A stretch of 64,000 bases of DNA. It comes from Gallionellales bacterium GWA2_60_18. GTDB lineage: Bacteria; Pseudomonadota; Gammaproteobacteria; Burkholderiales; Gallionellaceae. This document shows positions 28,078-38,400 of the stretch, in pieces. Location of the stretch: contig MGWS01000004.1 of the NCBI GenBank assembly GCA_001801105.1, forward strand, positions 1 to 64,000. Direction: 5' to 3'. The position numbers were made by a program, and so were the translations under genes. The notes under the pieces were generated by a model. It saw only the letters and a program-made list of their open reading frames with translations. It was not told where the DNA came from and made no database searches. The stretch's first letter is position 1; every line of letters begins with the position of its first letter.

Positions 28078-29664
28078 ATGCCATTGAAGATAGGAGTGCC
28101 GCGGGAGACAGCCGCTGGAGAGAAGCGGGTTGCCACCGTACCTGAGGTCGTCGAGAAACTCATCAAGCTGGGCTTCACGGTCGCGGTGGAATCCAGCGCC
28201 GGGGATGCGGCGAATTTCAGCGACGATACCTATCGTGCCGCAGGCGCGGAGATCATCGAGGGCGCCGCCAAATTGTGGGCTGCATCCGACATCGTATTCA
28301 AGGTAAGCGTACCGACGACGGAAGAAGTCGGTCTCATGCGCGAAGGCGGCCACTTGATCGGCTTCATCTGGCCCGCGCAGAACCCGGAACTGATGCAGCA
28401 ACTGGCGGCGAAGAAGGCCACTGTGCTGGCCATCGACTGCCTGCCGCGCATGTTGAGCCGCGCCCAGAAGATGGATGCGTTGACCTCACAGGCTGGCGTC
28501 GCCGGCTACCGCGCCGTCATCGAGGCCGCCAATGCCTTCGGTCGTTTCTTCAACGGCCAGATCACGGCTGCGGGCAAGGTTCCGCCGGCCAAGGTATTCA
28601 TCGCCGGTGCCGGTGTGGCCGGTCTGGCTGCGATCGGTACCGCCGCCGGTCTGGGCGCCATCGTGCGCGCCAACGATACGCGTGCCGAAGTGGCCGACCA
28701 GGTCAAGTCGTTGGGCGGCGAATTCGTGAAAGTCGAGTTTGAAGAAGAAGGTTCCGGTGGCGGCGGTTACGCCAAGGTGATGAGCGAGGGCTTCCAGCAG
28801 GCGCAGCGCGAGATGTACGCCAAGCAGGCGAAGGAAGTGGACATCATCATCACGACCGCATTGATCCCCGGCAAGCCCGCGCCCAAACTGATCACCGCCG
28901 AGATGGTGCAGAGCATGAAGCCGGGCAGCGTCATCGTCGACATGGCGGCAGAGCGCGGCGGCAATTGCGAACTGACTGAGCCCGGTCAGGCGGTGGTCAA
29001 GCATGGCGTGACCATCGTCGGTTACTCCGATCTGAATAGTCGTTTGGCCAAGCAGTCTTCCACCCTGTATGCGACTAACCTGTTCCGTCTGAGCGAAGAG
29101 CTGTGCAAGACCAAGGACGGCATCATCAACGTCAATATGGACGACGACGCCATTCGCGGCCTGACGGTCATCAAGGATGGCGCGGTCACCTGGCCTGCGC
29201 CTGCGCCGAAACTCCCGGCGGCTCCGGCCAAACCGGCCGCAGCCAAAGCGGCCCCTGCACCGGCGCACGGCCACGGCGGCGGCGGTGCTCCCGCATCGGG
29301 CGGCAAGACGGCGGTGATCTTCGGAGTCGCCGCGCTGCTGTTCCTGTTCATCGGCGCTTATGCGCCCGCCGCGTTCCTCGGCCATTTCACCGTATTCGTG
29401 CTCGCTTGCTTCGTCGGCTACATGGTGGTATGGAACGTCACCCCAGCCCTGCACACGCCGCTGATGAGCGTGACCAATGCGATCAGCAGCATCATCGCCA
29501 TCGGCGCGCTGGTGCAGATCGCCCCGCCGCTGATGGGAAGCGATGTTGCACGTCCGGATGACTGGATACGCTGGCTGGCGGTGGCCGGCATCGCGCTCAC
29601 CGCAGTCAATATGTTCGGCGGCTTCGCCGTCACCCAGCGCATGCTGGCGATGTTCCGCAAATAA
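28078..29664 (+). CDS. pntA: Proton-translocating NAD(P) transhydrogenase subunit alpha
   Basis: 528-residue alpha chain that transfers hydride between NADH and NADP+ at the cost of the proton gradient. The NAD-binding domain I covers about residues 1-380, with MPLKIGVPRETAAGEKRVA and the nucleotide fold VFIAGAGVAGLAAIGTAAGLGA. It is followed by an Ala/Pro/His-rich linker (PAPAHGHGGGGAP) and four hydrophobic spans of domain II at the C-terminus. The fused layout is like E. coli PntA. I chose ATG 28078 (after GGGAG) over an upstream in-frame start at 28009. It lies 11 bp before pntB. Confidence 0.95.
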   Translation: MPLKIGVPRETAAGEKRVATVPEVVEKLIKLGFTVAVESSAGDAANFSDDTYRAAGAEIIEGAAKLWAASDIVFKVSVPTTEEVGLMREGGHLIGFIWPAQNPELMQQLAAKKATVLAIDCLPRMLSRAQKMDALTSQAGVAGYRAVIEAANAFGRFFNGQITAAGKVPPAKVFIAGAGVAGLAAIGTAAGLGAIVRANDTRAEVADQVKSLGGEFVKVEFEEEGSGGGGYAKVMSEGFQQAQREMYAKQAKEVDIIITTALIPGKPAPKLITAEMVQSMKPGSVIVDMAAERGGNCELTEPGQAVVKHGVTIVGYSDLNSRLAKQSSTLYATNLFRLSEELCKTKDGIINVNMDDDAIRGLTVIKDGAVTWPAPAPKLPAAPAKPAAAKAAPAPAHGHGGGGAPASGGKTAVIFGVAALLFLFIGAYAPAAFLGHFTVFVLACFVGYMVVWNVTPALHTPLMSVTNAISSIIAIGALVQIAPPLMGSDVARPDDWIRWLAVAGIALTAVNMFGGFAVTQRMLAMFRK

Positions 29665-29675
29665 GGTAAACAATC

Positions 29676-31094
29676 ATGTCTGCAAGCTTGGCAACCGTTT
29701 CGTATATCGGCGCGACTATTCTCTTCATCCTCAGCCTCGGCGGCCTCTCCAGCCCGGAAAGCTCGCGGCGCGGCAATCTCTACGGCATGATCGGCATGAC
29801 CCTCGCCGTGCTGGCGACTGTGTTCGGGCCCCGCGTTACCATGGCCGGCATCCCCTGGATCATCGTTGCGATGGTGGTCGGCGGCAGTGTCGGCATCTAC
29901 GCCTCCCGCGTGGTGAAGATGACCCAAATGCCCGAGTTGGTCGCATTGATGCACAGCCTGGTCGGCTTGGCCGCCTGCCTGGTCGGATTTGCGAACTACA
30001 TCGACCCGGCGGCAGCGGTCGGCCTGACCAGCGCCGAGAAAGCCATCCACGAGATCGAGATCTATATCGGCATCCTGATCGGCGCGGTGACTTTCTCCGG
30101 CTCCATCATCGCCTTCGGCAAACTGTCGGGCAAGATCGGCGGCAAACCGTTGTTACTGCCGGCACGCCACTGGCTCAACCTTGCCGGCCTGCTGGTCGTC
30201 ATCTGGTTCGGCGGGGTGTTCCTGCATGCCGAGACCATCTCCTCCGGCATGATCGCGCTGACCGTGATGACCGTGATCGCGCTGCTGTTCGGCATCCACA
30301 TGGTGATGGCCATCGGCGGCGCCGACATGCCCGTGGTGGTGTCGATGCTGAACAGCTACTCCGGCTGGGCGGCGGCGGCGACCGGCTTCATGCTGAACAA
30401 CGACCTGCTCATCGTCACCGGCGCGCTGGTGGGTTCCTCCGGCGCCATCCTGTCCTACATCATGTGCCGCGCGATGAACCGCAACTTCATCAGCGTGATC
30501 GCGGGCGGCTTCGGCACCGGCGGCGGCACGGTGGTGGCGCCAAGCGGCGACGCACAACCGACCGGCGAAGTGGTGGCGGTCAGCGCCGCCGAGACCGCCG
30601 AGCTGCTGCGCGAAGCCAGGAACGTCATCATCGTGCCGGGCTACGGCATGGCGGTGGCACAGGCACAGCACACGGTCTATGAGATCACCCAACACCTGCG
30701 CGAGAAAGGCGTCAACGTGCGTTTCGGCATCCACCCGGTCGCCGGACGTATGCCCGGCCACATGAACGTGCTGCTGGCCGAGGCCAAGGTGCCTTACGAC
30801 ATCGTGCTGGAGATGGACGAGCTCAACGAGGACTTCCCGGATACCGACGTCGCCATGGTGATCGGTGCGAACGACATCGTGAACCCCGCCGCGCAGGACG
30901 ACCCGAACAGCCCCATCGCCGGGATGCCGGTGCTGGAAGTATGGAAGGCCAAGACCTCGATCGTGATGAAGCGCAGCATGGCCTCCGGCTACGCCGGCGT
31001 AGACAATCCGCTGTTCTACAAGGAAAACAACCGCATGTTGTTCGGCGACGCCAAGAAGATGCTGGAAGAAGTGTTCGTTGCGCTGAAGTCGTAG
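29676..31094 (+). CDS. pntB: Proton-translocating NAD(P) transhydrogenase subunit beta
   Basis: 472-residue beta chain. About nine membrane spans of domain II fill residues 1-270 (including [19 protein letters not shown]). Domain III binds NADP(H): [16 protein letters not shown], then [26 protein letters not shown] and [26 protein letters not shown]. All are canonical. With pntA it supplies NADPH. It is followed by a strong terminator hairpin shared with the convergent dnaB. Confidence 0.96.
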   Translation: MSASLATVSYIGATILFILSLGGLSSPESSRRGNLYGMIGMTLAVLATVFGPRVTMAGIPWIIVAMVVGGSVGIYASRVVKMTQMPELVALMHSLVGLAACLVGFANYIDPAAAVGLTSAEKAIHEIEIYIGILIGAVTFSGSIIAFGKLSGKIGGKPLLLPARHWLNLAGLLVVIWFGGVFLHAETISSGMIALTVMTVIALLFGIHMVMAIGGADMPVVVSMLNSYSGWAAAATGFMLNNDLLIVTGALVGSSGAILSYIMCRAMNRNFISVIAGGFGTGGGTVVAPSGDAQPTGEVVAVSAAETAELLREARNVIIVPGYGMAVAQAQHTVYEITQHLREKGVNVRFGIHPVAGRMPGHMNVLLAEAKVPYDIVLEMDELNEDFPDTDVAMVIGANDIVNPAAQDDPNSPIAGMPVLEVWKAKTSIVMKRSMASGYAGVDNPLFYKENNRMLFGDAKKMLEEVFVALKS

Positions 31095-31117
31095 CGAAGC
31101 GGAATTTCAGTGCAGAC

Positions 31118-31142
31118 ATAACGCCCGCTTTGCGGGCGTTAT
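31118..31142. terminator. Hairpin terminator between convergent pntB and dnaB
   Basis: ATAACGCCCGC-TTT-GCGGGCGTTAT is a perfect 11-bp stem with a three-base loop, 24 bp after pntB and 6 bp before the dnaB stop. The T tract is weak on both sides, so it may work as a bidirectional terminator of moderate strength. Confidence 0.75.
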
Positions 31143-31148
31143 GCTTTA

Positions 31149-32531
31149 TCAGTAGCCGCTCGAAGCCAGATTGTCGAAGCGCGTGTACTCGCCACGGAAC
31201 GCCAGTTCGACCTTGCCGATCGGCCCGTTGCGCTGCTTGCCGATGATGATCTCGGCCTTGCCCTTGTCCGGTGAATCCGCGTTATAAACTTCGTCGCGGT
31301 AGATGAACAAAATCAGGTCGGCATCCTGCTCGATCGCGCCGGATTCGCGCAGGTCGGACATCACCGGGCGCTTGTTGGGGCGCTGCTCCAGGCTGCGGTT
31401 GAGCTGCGACAGCGCGACCACCGGCACGTGCAGCTCCTTGGCCAGCGCCTTCAGCGAGCGCGAAATCTCCGATATCTCCGTCGCACGGTTCTCGCTGGCC
31501 TTGCCTGCGTTCGAACTCATCAGCTGAATATAGTCCACCACGATCAAACCCAATTCGCCATGCTGCCGGTGCAGGCGCCGCGAGCGGGCGCGCAGTTCCA
31601 GCGCAGACAGCGCGGCGCTTTCATCGATAAACAGCGGCGCATCGTTGAGCTTGCCTAACGCATGGGTCAGGCGTCCCCAGTCGTCGTCCTGCAAACGCCC
31701 GGTGCGCAGGTCGTGCTGGTTGAGCTTGCCGACCGAGCCCAGCATGCGCATCGCCAATTGCGTGGCGCCCATTTCCATACTGAAGATCGCCACCGGCTTG
31801 TTGCTTTCCAGCGCGACGTTCTCGGCGATGTTGATGGAGAAGGCGGTCTTGCCCATGCTCGGGCGCCCGGCCACGATGACCAGGTCTCCCGGTTGCAGAC
31901 CGGAGGTCATGCGATCCAGATCGGTATAGCCGGTGGCCATGCCGGTGACGTCGCTGTGGTTATCGCGACCGTACAGGGTCTCGATGCGCTCCACCACCTG
32001 GGTCAGCAAGGGCGGCATGGGCATGAAGCCCTGTTTGCCTTTCGATCCCGCCTCGGCGATCTCGAATACTTTGCTCTCCGCCTCATCCAGCAGCTGTGCC
32101 GCATCGCGTCCGGTCGGATTGTAGGCGCTGCTGGCGATGTCGCTGCCGACCTCCGCCAGTTTGCGCATGATGGAGCGCTCGCGCACGATCTCGCCGTAGC
32201 GGCGGATATTGGCGGCGGACGGCACGTTCTGCGCCAAGCTGCCCAGATAGGGCAGGCCGCCGGCCTTGTCCAGCTCCCCGGCGATCTCAAGCGCCTCGGC
32301 CACGGTGATCACGTCCACCGGTTTGGCCTGTTCGCTCAAACGGATGATCTGGCGAAAGATCAGGCGGTGGTCCTGGCGGTAAAAATCGCTGTCAAAAACC
32401 AGATCGGAAATCTTGTCCAGCGCGTTTGCATCGAGCAGCAGCCCGCCCAGCACCGACTGCTCCGCTTCCACCGAATGCGGGGGCAGTTTGATCTGGTCGA
32501 GTTGCGCGTCTGGATCGGAGAAATTCTGCAT
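31149..32531 (-). CDS. dnaB: Replicative DNA helicase DnaB
   Basis: 460-residue hexameric helicase. The N-terminal domain begins PPHSVEAEQSVLGGLLLDANALDKI. The RecA-like core has Walker A in VAGRPSMGKTAFSINIAENVA, NKPVAIFSMEMGATQLAMRML, Walker B in LGLIVVDYIQLM and the arginine-finger region RNGPIGKVELAF. No intein or insertion. It follows rplI, separated by a terminator, in the common rpsF-priB-rpsR-rplI-dnaB order. Confidence 0.97.
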   Translation of the reverse strand: MQNFSDPDAQLDQIKLPPHSVEAEQSVLGGLLLDANALDKISDLVFDSDFYRQDHRLIFRQIIRLSEQAKPVDVITVAEALEIAGELDKAGGLPYLGSLAQNVPSAANIRRYGEIVRERSIMRKLAEVGSDIASSAYNPTGRDAAQLLDEAESKVFEIAEAGSKGKQGFMPMPPLLTQVVERIETLYGRDNHSDVTGMATGYTDLDRMTSGLQPGDLVIVAGRPSMGKTAFSINIAENVALESNKPVAIFSMEMGATQLAMRMLGSVGKLNQHDLRTGRLQDDDWGRLTHALGKLNDAPLFIDESAALSALELRARSRRLHRQHGELGLIVVDYIQLMSSNAGKASENRATEISEISRSLKALAKELHVPVVALSQLNRSLEQRPNKRPVMSDLRESGAIEQDADLILFIYRDEVYNADSPDKGKAEIIIGKQRNGPIGKVELAFRGEYTRFDNLASSGY

Positions 32532-32600
32532 GGGATCGGGCCGGTTGACTGACGTTAAGCGGCAGGTATTTTACTCCGCCCGCAGGATTTTTCGGAAAAC

Positions 32601-32628
32601 AAAAAAGGACTGTCGCCAGTCCTTTTTT
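32601..32628 (-). terminator. Intrinsic terminator after rplI
   Basis: On the minus strand the stem AAAGGACTG/CAGTCCTTT with loop GCGA-type sequence is followed by a run of six T. It is 22 bp downstream of rplI and separates the ribosomal operon from dnaB. Confidence 0.88.
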
Positions 32629-32649
32629 GTGCTGCCTTGATACGGGGAA

Positions 32650-33099
32650 TTACTGTTCGCCGAGCACCGACACGGTGATATCCGCCGCCACATCGGTATG
32701 CAGGCCGATGCTGACAGTATGGTCGCCGATCTGCTTGATATGGCCGCCCGCTATGCGCACTTGCGATTTTTCCACATCGAAGCCCTGTGCAGCCAATGCC
32801 GCTGCGATGTCGGCATTGGTGACGGAGCCGAACAGCTTGCCGTCCACGCCGGCCTTTTGCACGATCTGCACGGTCAGTCCTGCCAGTTTTTCGGCACGCG
32901 CCTGAGCGTCGGCCAGCTTGGCCTTCTCGCCCGCTTCCAGCTCGGCGCGGCGCGCTTCGAATTCCGCCATGTTGGCAGCGGTCGCGCGCTTGGCCTTGCC
33001 TTGCGGGATCAGGAAGTTGCGGGCATAGCCGTTCTTGACCTTGACCACATCGCCCAACTGGCCAACGTTGATCACTTTTTCCATCAGAATGATTTGCAT
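32650..33099 (-). CDS. rplI: 50S ribosomal protein L9
   Basis: 149-residue two-domain ribosomal protein. The N-terminal rRNA-binding part is [40 protein letters not shown], followed by a long helix ([28 protein letters not shown]) and the C-domain with [19 protein letters not shown]. Usual length. It lies 10 bp after rpsR. Confidence 0.97.
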   Translation of the reverse strand: MQIILMEKVINVGQLGDVVKVKNGYARNFLIPQGKAKRATAANMAEFEARRAELEAGEKAKLADAQARAEKLAGLTVQIVQKAGVDGKLFGSVTNADIAAALAAQGFDVEKSQVRIAGGHIKQIGDHTVSIGLHTDVAADITVSVLGEQ

Positions 33100-33109
33100 G
33101 TTCTGCTCC

Positions 33110-33385
33110 TTAGTGCAGGTCGGTGTATGGCAGCAGGGCCAGGAAGCGCGCGCGTTTGACGGCGGTGCTCAGTTGGCGCTGGTAGCGCGTCTTGGTGCCG
33201 GTGATGCGCGCCGGGATCAGCTTGCCGTTCTCGCTGATGAATTCCTTGAGGATGTTCACATCCTTGTAGTCAACTTCGGCGATCTTGTCGACCGTGAAGC
33301 GGCAGAACTTGCGGCGCTTGAACAGGTTGTTGCGGGAAGAACGCTTGTTCTTGTCGTCTTTCTTCTTGTCCGATGGACGTGCCAT
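33110..33385 (-). CDS. rpsR: 30S ribosomal protein S18
   Basis: 91 residues, with a Lys/Arg-rich extension ([20 protein letters not shown]) and the S18 core [46 protein letters not shown] in its usual form. It binds S6 in the platform of the small subunit; the S6 gene is two genes upstream. It lies 10 bp after priB. Confidence 0.97.
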   Translation of the reverse strand: MARPSDKKKDDKNKRSSRNNLFKRRKFCRFTVDKIAEVDYKDVNILKEFISENGKLIPARITGTKTRYQRQLSTAVKRARFLALLPYTDLH

Positions 33386-33395
33386 GATTTTTCCT

Positions 33396-33692
33396 TTATT
33401 CCAAAATGATGTCGTTGATATGCAGAACCAGTTGCCGGCTGCGCATGCTCCGCTGGGCGAGGAATCCGCGCACTTTCACGGACTGCCCGACTGCGAAACC
33501 GGCGGCCTTCTCGGCCACCCCGGCAAATGCCAGCGCCTCGACTTCGCACTGCACCTGCCGCAAACCCTCCGCTTCGGGCTGTTGAGAGGAATGACGCAAG
33601 GTCAGTGCCACTCTCGCCATTCCGGCCGGGGTATAACGCAAACCTTCCAGCGCGATCAGCTCACCGCTGATGACGACCTGGTTCCGCGCCAA
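33396..33692 (-). CDS. priB: Primosomal replication protein PriB (OB fold)
   Basis: Single-stranded-DNA-binding OB-fold protein that helps PriA and DnaT reload the replisome at stalled forks. The core reads [31 protein letters not shown], ending in [11 protein letters not shown]. The frame is open to an ATG at 33731, but that start would overlap rpsF by 35 bp and add residues not found in the family. The TTG at 33692, five bases after the rpsF stop, gives the typical start ([12 protein letters not shown]) and 98 residues. The position between rpsF and rpsR is diagnostic. Confidence 0.88.
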   Translation of the reverse strand: MARNQVVISGELIALEGLRYTPAGMARVALTLRHSSQQPEAEGLRQVQCEVEALAFAGVAEKAAGFAVGQSVKVRGFLAQRSMRSRQLVLHINDIILE

Positions 33693-33696
33693 TGTT

Positions 33697-34074
33697 TCAG
33701 GCGGCGGCAGCTTCTGCAACAGGTGCGGCACTCTCGGTCGGCACGGATCTGGATTTTTCTTCCTTCATCATTGCGGACGGTTCGGTGATCGCAGCCTTGG
33801 TCTTGACGGTCAGGTGGCGCAGCACGGCGTCATTGAAGCGGAACGCATGCTCCAGCTCGTCCAGCGTCTCCTGGTCGCATTCGATATTCATGAGCACGTA
33901 GTGTGCCTTGTGGATTTTCTGGATCGGGTAAGCCAGCTGGCGGCGTCCCCAGTCTTCCAGGCGATGGACATGTCCACCCTTGGATGTCACCAGCGTGCGA
34001 TAGCGCTCGATCATCGCGGGCACTTGCTCGCTCTGGTCGGGATGCACGATAAACACGATTTCGTAATGTCGCAT
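33697..34074 (-). CDS. rpsF: 30S ribosomal protein S6
   Basis: 125-residue platform protein beginning [26 protein letters not shown], with [27 protein letters not shown] and a variable acidic/Ala-rich tail ([11 protein letters not shown]). ATG 34072-34074 has GGAG just upstream; an earlier in-frame ATG at 34107 lacks one. It is the first gene of the operon. The 180 bp upstream would carry the promoter; I did not resolve it. Confidence 0.97.
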   Translation of the reverse strand: MRHYEIVFIVHPDQSEQVPAMIERYRTLVTSKGGHVHRLEDWGRRQLAYPIQKIHKAHYVLMNIECDQETLDELEHAFRFNDAVLRHLTVKTKAAITEPSAMMKEEKSRSVPTESAAPVAEAAAA

Positions 34075-34257
34075 TACATCTCCTTGTGGTTTAAAGCCCC
34101 CCGTCATGTAGCGCGGTGGAGCAAGGCATGCGAGCCGCCAATCGGCTCACAGGGGCGCGCATTATAGCGAAATACGCTTTTGCGTCAAGGAATCATGCGC
34201 TCAGGCCGCTTGCCGGACAAGGGCGCCGGCTCAGACCGCCCGGCGTCCCGCCCGTGA

Positions 34258-35283
34258 TCACTGCCCGACGGAAGGCGGCAGGATCGGCGCTTCGACGAAA
34301 TGACGCGGCATCCTGCCTGTCAGGCTACTCAGGAAAGCGACGATGTTGGCTATCTCCTCGTCGCTCAATTCCCGGTCGAGCTGCGCCTTCGCCATGATCT
34401 TCACTGCCGCTGGCAGGCCGGTCACCGAGCCATCATGGAAGTATGGCGCGGTCATCGCCACATTGCGCAGACCGGGCACCTTGAACACATAGTGGTCGGA
34501 TTCGTTCCTGGTGACGTCGAAGCGGCCATGATCGACATTCTTGCTGCCGGTCAGCGCCCAGTAGTCCTGATACAGGCCGAATTTCTGGAATTGCGCCCCG
34601 CCCACCAGCACCCCGTTATGGCAACCGGAACAGCCGACGCTCATGAACGTGCGCAACCCGCCCTGTGCCTGCGTGCTCAAGGCGTTGCGTTTGCCCTTGA
34701 GGAAGTCGTCGAACGGTGCCGGCGCCATGAGCGTGCGCTCATAGGCGCCGATAGCCTTGCTCCAGTTCTCCGGCGTCACCGGATCGGCCTGCCCCGGAAA
34801 GGCGCGTTCGAACAGCGGGCGGTAACCCGGAATGGCATTGAATTTCTGCAACAGCGCGGCATTGTCCGGCAAACCGAACGCGGCCGGGCCGAGCGGCGAT
34901 TTCAGCGCCTGTTCCTCGACGGAAGCCCGGTCGCCGCGCCAGTGCACCGGCGCCTGCAACGCAGAATTCAGGATGGTTGGGGAATTGCGCGGATTTTCCT
35001 TGCCGCCCACCCCGATCGCCTTGGGCAGGCCGTCGGTGGCATACAACTGCGGCAGATGGCAGCGCACGCAACTCACTGTGCCATCAGCGGAAAAGCGCGG
35101 GTCGAAAAACAGCTTGCGCCCCAGCTCCACTTTTTCCGGCGTCAGCGGGTTATCGGCTATTGCAGCGTTGGCGGGTAGCGGCTTGAACTGTTGGCGCGCA
35201 TCCTTCAACAAGGACCCGGGGTTGCCGGCGAAGGCGGTGCTGGACACCAGCATGGCGGCAGCAAGGATCAGGCGTCTGGTCAT
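34258..35283 (-). CDS. Di-haem cytochrome c peroxidase
   Basis: 341-residue periplasmic peroxidase that reduces H2O2 with electrons from small cytochromes. It has a signal peptide (RRLILAAAMLVSSTAFA) and two haem c sites, CVRCH (about residue 69) and CSGCH (about residue 210). Family segments include LGRKLFFDPRFSADGTVSC, RNSPTILNSALQ, HWRGDRASVEEQ and VPGLRNVAMTAPYFHDGS. The start at 35283 follows AGGAG. It stands alone between rpsF and the addBA operon. Members of this family can also act as MauG-like enzymes; the layout here is that of a standard peroxidase. Confidence 0.92.
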   Translation of the reverse strand: MTRRLILAAAMLVSSTAFAGNPGSLLKDARQQFKPLPANAAIADNPLTPEKVELGRKLFFDPRFSADGTVSCVRCHLPQLYATDGLPKAIGVGGKENPRNSPTILNSALQAPVHWRGDRASVEEQALKSPLGPAAFGLPDNAALLQKFNAIPGYRPLFERAFPGQADPVTPENWSKAIGAYERTLMAPAPFDDFLKGKRNALSTQAQGGLRTFMSVGCSGCHNGVLVGGAQFQKFGLYQDYWALTGSKNVDHGRFDVTRNESDHYVFKVPGLRNVAMTAPYFHDGSVTGLPAAVKIMAKAQLDRELSDEEIANIVAFLSSLTGRMPRHFVEAPILPPSVGQ

Positions 35284-35458
35284 GATGATTTCTCCTGTAG
35301 CAAGGTGAAAAACATGCAGCCATCCTGACACTGGCCAACAGAGGCTGCAAAACCGGTTTTGCAACATTGCTCGCGAGCATACGACGCCCCTTTTATACGC
35401 CTGCCGCCCAATCAAGTCCAGCCGTCCCCGCAGCGCCCACTCATGCCCAAACAGCGCG

Positions 35459-38400
35459 TCATCCGGGGATTTCGTCCAGCACCCCATCCGCAAATACCAG
35501 CGCGCAGCGCACCGGCCTGCCGGCATACACCGTTTGCATCGCCGTCCGGTATTCCTGCATCTGCGCGCGGTAACGTGCGGCATCTTCGCCGCTGCCCAGT
35601 TTGTAATCCAGCACCCACACTTCGTCGTCGAATTCCACCAGCCGGTCGATGCGTTTCAGCTCACCCATGGCATTGATGTAGGGCATCTCGTTGCAGGCGC
35701 TGCGGTATTGCCGCGCATCGAAGAAGCGCGCAAGTTGCGGTGACGCATGCAGATTCCGGGCCTGTTGCCAGAGCGATCCGATTTCGGCGGAGGGAATGGC
35801 CAGGCACTGCTGGAGTGCCGCCATGTCAGCCACGTTTCCATCGCTCAGATGTTGCAGCAGCGCATGCAGCCAGATACCGCGCTGTTGTTGTGCCGTGTTA
35901 CGGGCGGCGCGCCTTCCGGCGGGAATGATGGCGGGCAAAGCCACTCCCTTTCCTGGCACCGGCTCCTGTTCTTCCCGTACCTGCGCGGCCTGGTGCAGCG
36001 GGTTCGGCTGCTCATCCGCCACCGCTGCGATGCGGTCGTACCAGGACGGCGCCTTCTTCTTTTCCTCTTTGTCCCCGCCCCTGCTGTTGCCGCTGACGAT
36101 GAGCGCCTGTTGCGCGCGGGTCATGGCGACGTAGAGCAGGTTCATCTCCTCGCGGGCCTGTTGCGCGGCCTCAAGCTCGAACAGCGGCGCGCGTTGCTTG
36201 CCACGCGAGGACTGGTCGGCATACAGGGAGAAATGCAGCGGCTGCGGCTCATGCGTCGGCCAATCCAGCAACACATCGTTGCTGTCTTTCTTCTTTTGCT
36301 CGGCATTCGCATCCAGCAGCCAGACGATGGGGGCTTCCAGCCCTTTCGATTCGTGCACGGTGTAGATGCGCACGGCGTCGCCCGCCGTCCCGAGCTTGCC
36401 CTCATCCGGCGCGTCGTCGCTGCTGTCACGCAATTCGCGCAGCTCTTGCAGGAAGCGCGGCAGGCTGGGGTAACGCCCGGCATCCACGCTCAGCGCGATC
36501 TCCATGAAAGCGTGCAGGTTGGCGGCGACCTTGGCGCGCATCTCGGGCGGCAGCACGGCGCCGTAGCGCGCCAGCACGTCGCCCTCGGAATAGATGCGGT
36601 CTAGCAGGTCGTGCACGGGCAGTTTGTCGGCGAGCGCGAGCCAGTTCTTCAGCAGATGGGTGGCGCGTTGCAGCGCGGACGATGGAAAGTCGAGATGTTG
36701 CAGGCGCTGCCACCAGCTGGAAATCCCCCCCAGCCCCCCTTTTGCAAAGGGGGGAGCAACCCCGTAGCCTGCTGCCATCTCTTCCCCGTTCACTGCCTCC
36801 TCTCCCCCCTTTAGCAAAGGGGGGCTGGGGGGGATTTGAGCAAGCCGGATCAAATCCGCATCGCTGCACGCGAAGATCGGCGTGCGCAGCACCTGTGCCA
36901 GCGCGAGGTCGGCGAAGGGGGTGATGAGGAACAGCAGCAGCGCCTGCACGTCTTCCGCTTCCAGCGTGTCGAGCAGGCCGCCGCGCCGCGAGCTGATGAA
37001 GGGGATATGTCTCGCGCGCAGGGCTTCTTCATACACTTGCAGATGGGTGCGGCTGCGCACCAGCACCATGATGTCGCCGTAACTCGCGCGGCGTTGTTTG
37101 CCATCCGCGTTCACAACCCAGTCGCTGGCAATGGTTTGCAGCAGGCCGGCGAATTGCCCGGCCTCCTTGTGGCGCGCGCCCTCTTCCGTTTCGGTTCGCG
37201 GCGTGGTCAACGGGTCGCGCAGGACAAGCACGGCACTCTCCGCCGCCTCTTTCCCGCTTTGTTCGGCAAACGCCAGCGGCAACACCGCCACATGACCCGG
37301 CAAGCCGGTGTGCTCGGCGGTGTGCTGCACGAAATCCACGAAGCCTTGCGGATGCCCGGCAAATACGGCATTGACGGCAGCCAGCACCGCCGGCGCGTTG
37401 CGGCGGGTATGGTTGTTGTGCAATTCGTGCGCGGCGAAATATTCACGCAGATATTCGCGCGCCACGCCGAACAGGCGCGCATCGGCACGGCGGAAGCGAT
37501 AGATGGATTGCTTGGGGTCGCCGACGACGAACACGGTTGGCTGCGAATCGACCGCCACCGCCGCATCGAACCACGCGCGCAGTATCTGCCATTGCAGCGG
37601 GTTGGTATCCTGGAACTCGTCCAGCAGCACATGGCGGTAGCGGCTGTCGAGTTTGTATTGCATGGTCTCGGCATGTTCGCTCTGTTGCAGCAGGCGGCAC
37701 AATTGCCATTCCAGATCGGAGAAGTCCATCTGCTGCTTCTGCTGTTTGAGCGCCTGATAACGTTCCAGGAACATGACGCCGCAATGCAGCACCGCTTCGT
37801 TGAGGCGATACGCCTGCTGCCCGGCCAGTATGTCGAAAACTTCCTGAATGCTATCGGCCAATGCATTGCGCGTTGCCTCAAACGCAGTTGCATCCTGCTT
37901 CTTGCTGGGCTTGATACGACCATCCATTGCATTCTTCTGAGTCAATATCAAAGAGCCAATCGCGCCGAATCTTGCCTCCGGAGTGCTGTCTGTCCACGAC
38001 CGCTCCAGTTCGCCCGCTTTGGTTTTTTGAACATCCGTCCCATTGCTGGCGAGTTGTCGCGAAAACGCGAATAGCATCTCTTCGCTGTTGCCGCACATCC
38101 CCCAGTCCGCGACCGGATCGAACTCCATGTCCACGGCGAGGTCGGCTCGCAGTTTATCCAGCGCGAACGTCAGCGTGTCTTGCTGACCTTGAGCGTAAGC
38201 CCACCACTCGGCGCGCTTACCGAGGAAGTTGAACAACAGCTTGCGCGTGGAGAACAGGCCGCACTCGCCGAACAGCCATTGCATGTGTTGCGCCTCGATG
38301 CCATCCGGCTGCTTGCGCATCTGTTCCAGCAACTCTTCCCACGCCTCATCCTGCACGCTGCCCGCCCGTTCCAGCAACGTCGTGCCCTGCATCACGTCGG

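Noticed and set aside
36836..38074. 412-codon open frame on the plus strand opposite addA
   Set aside because: It has no recognisable domain, and it runs across the helicase motifs of addA on the other strand.
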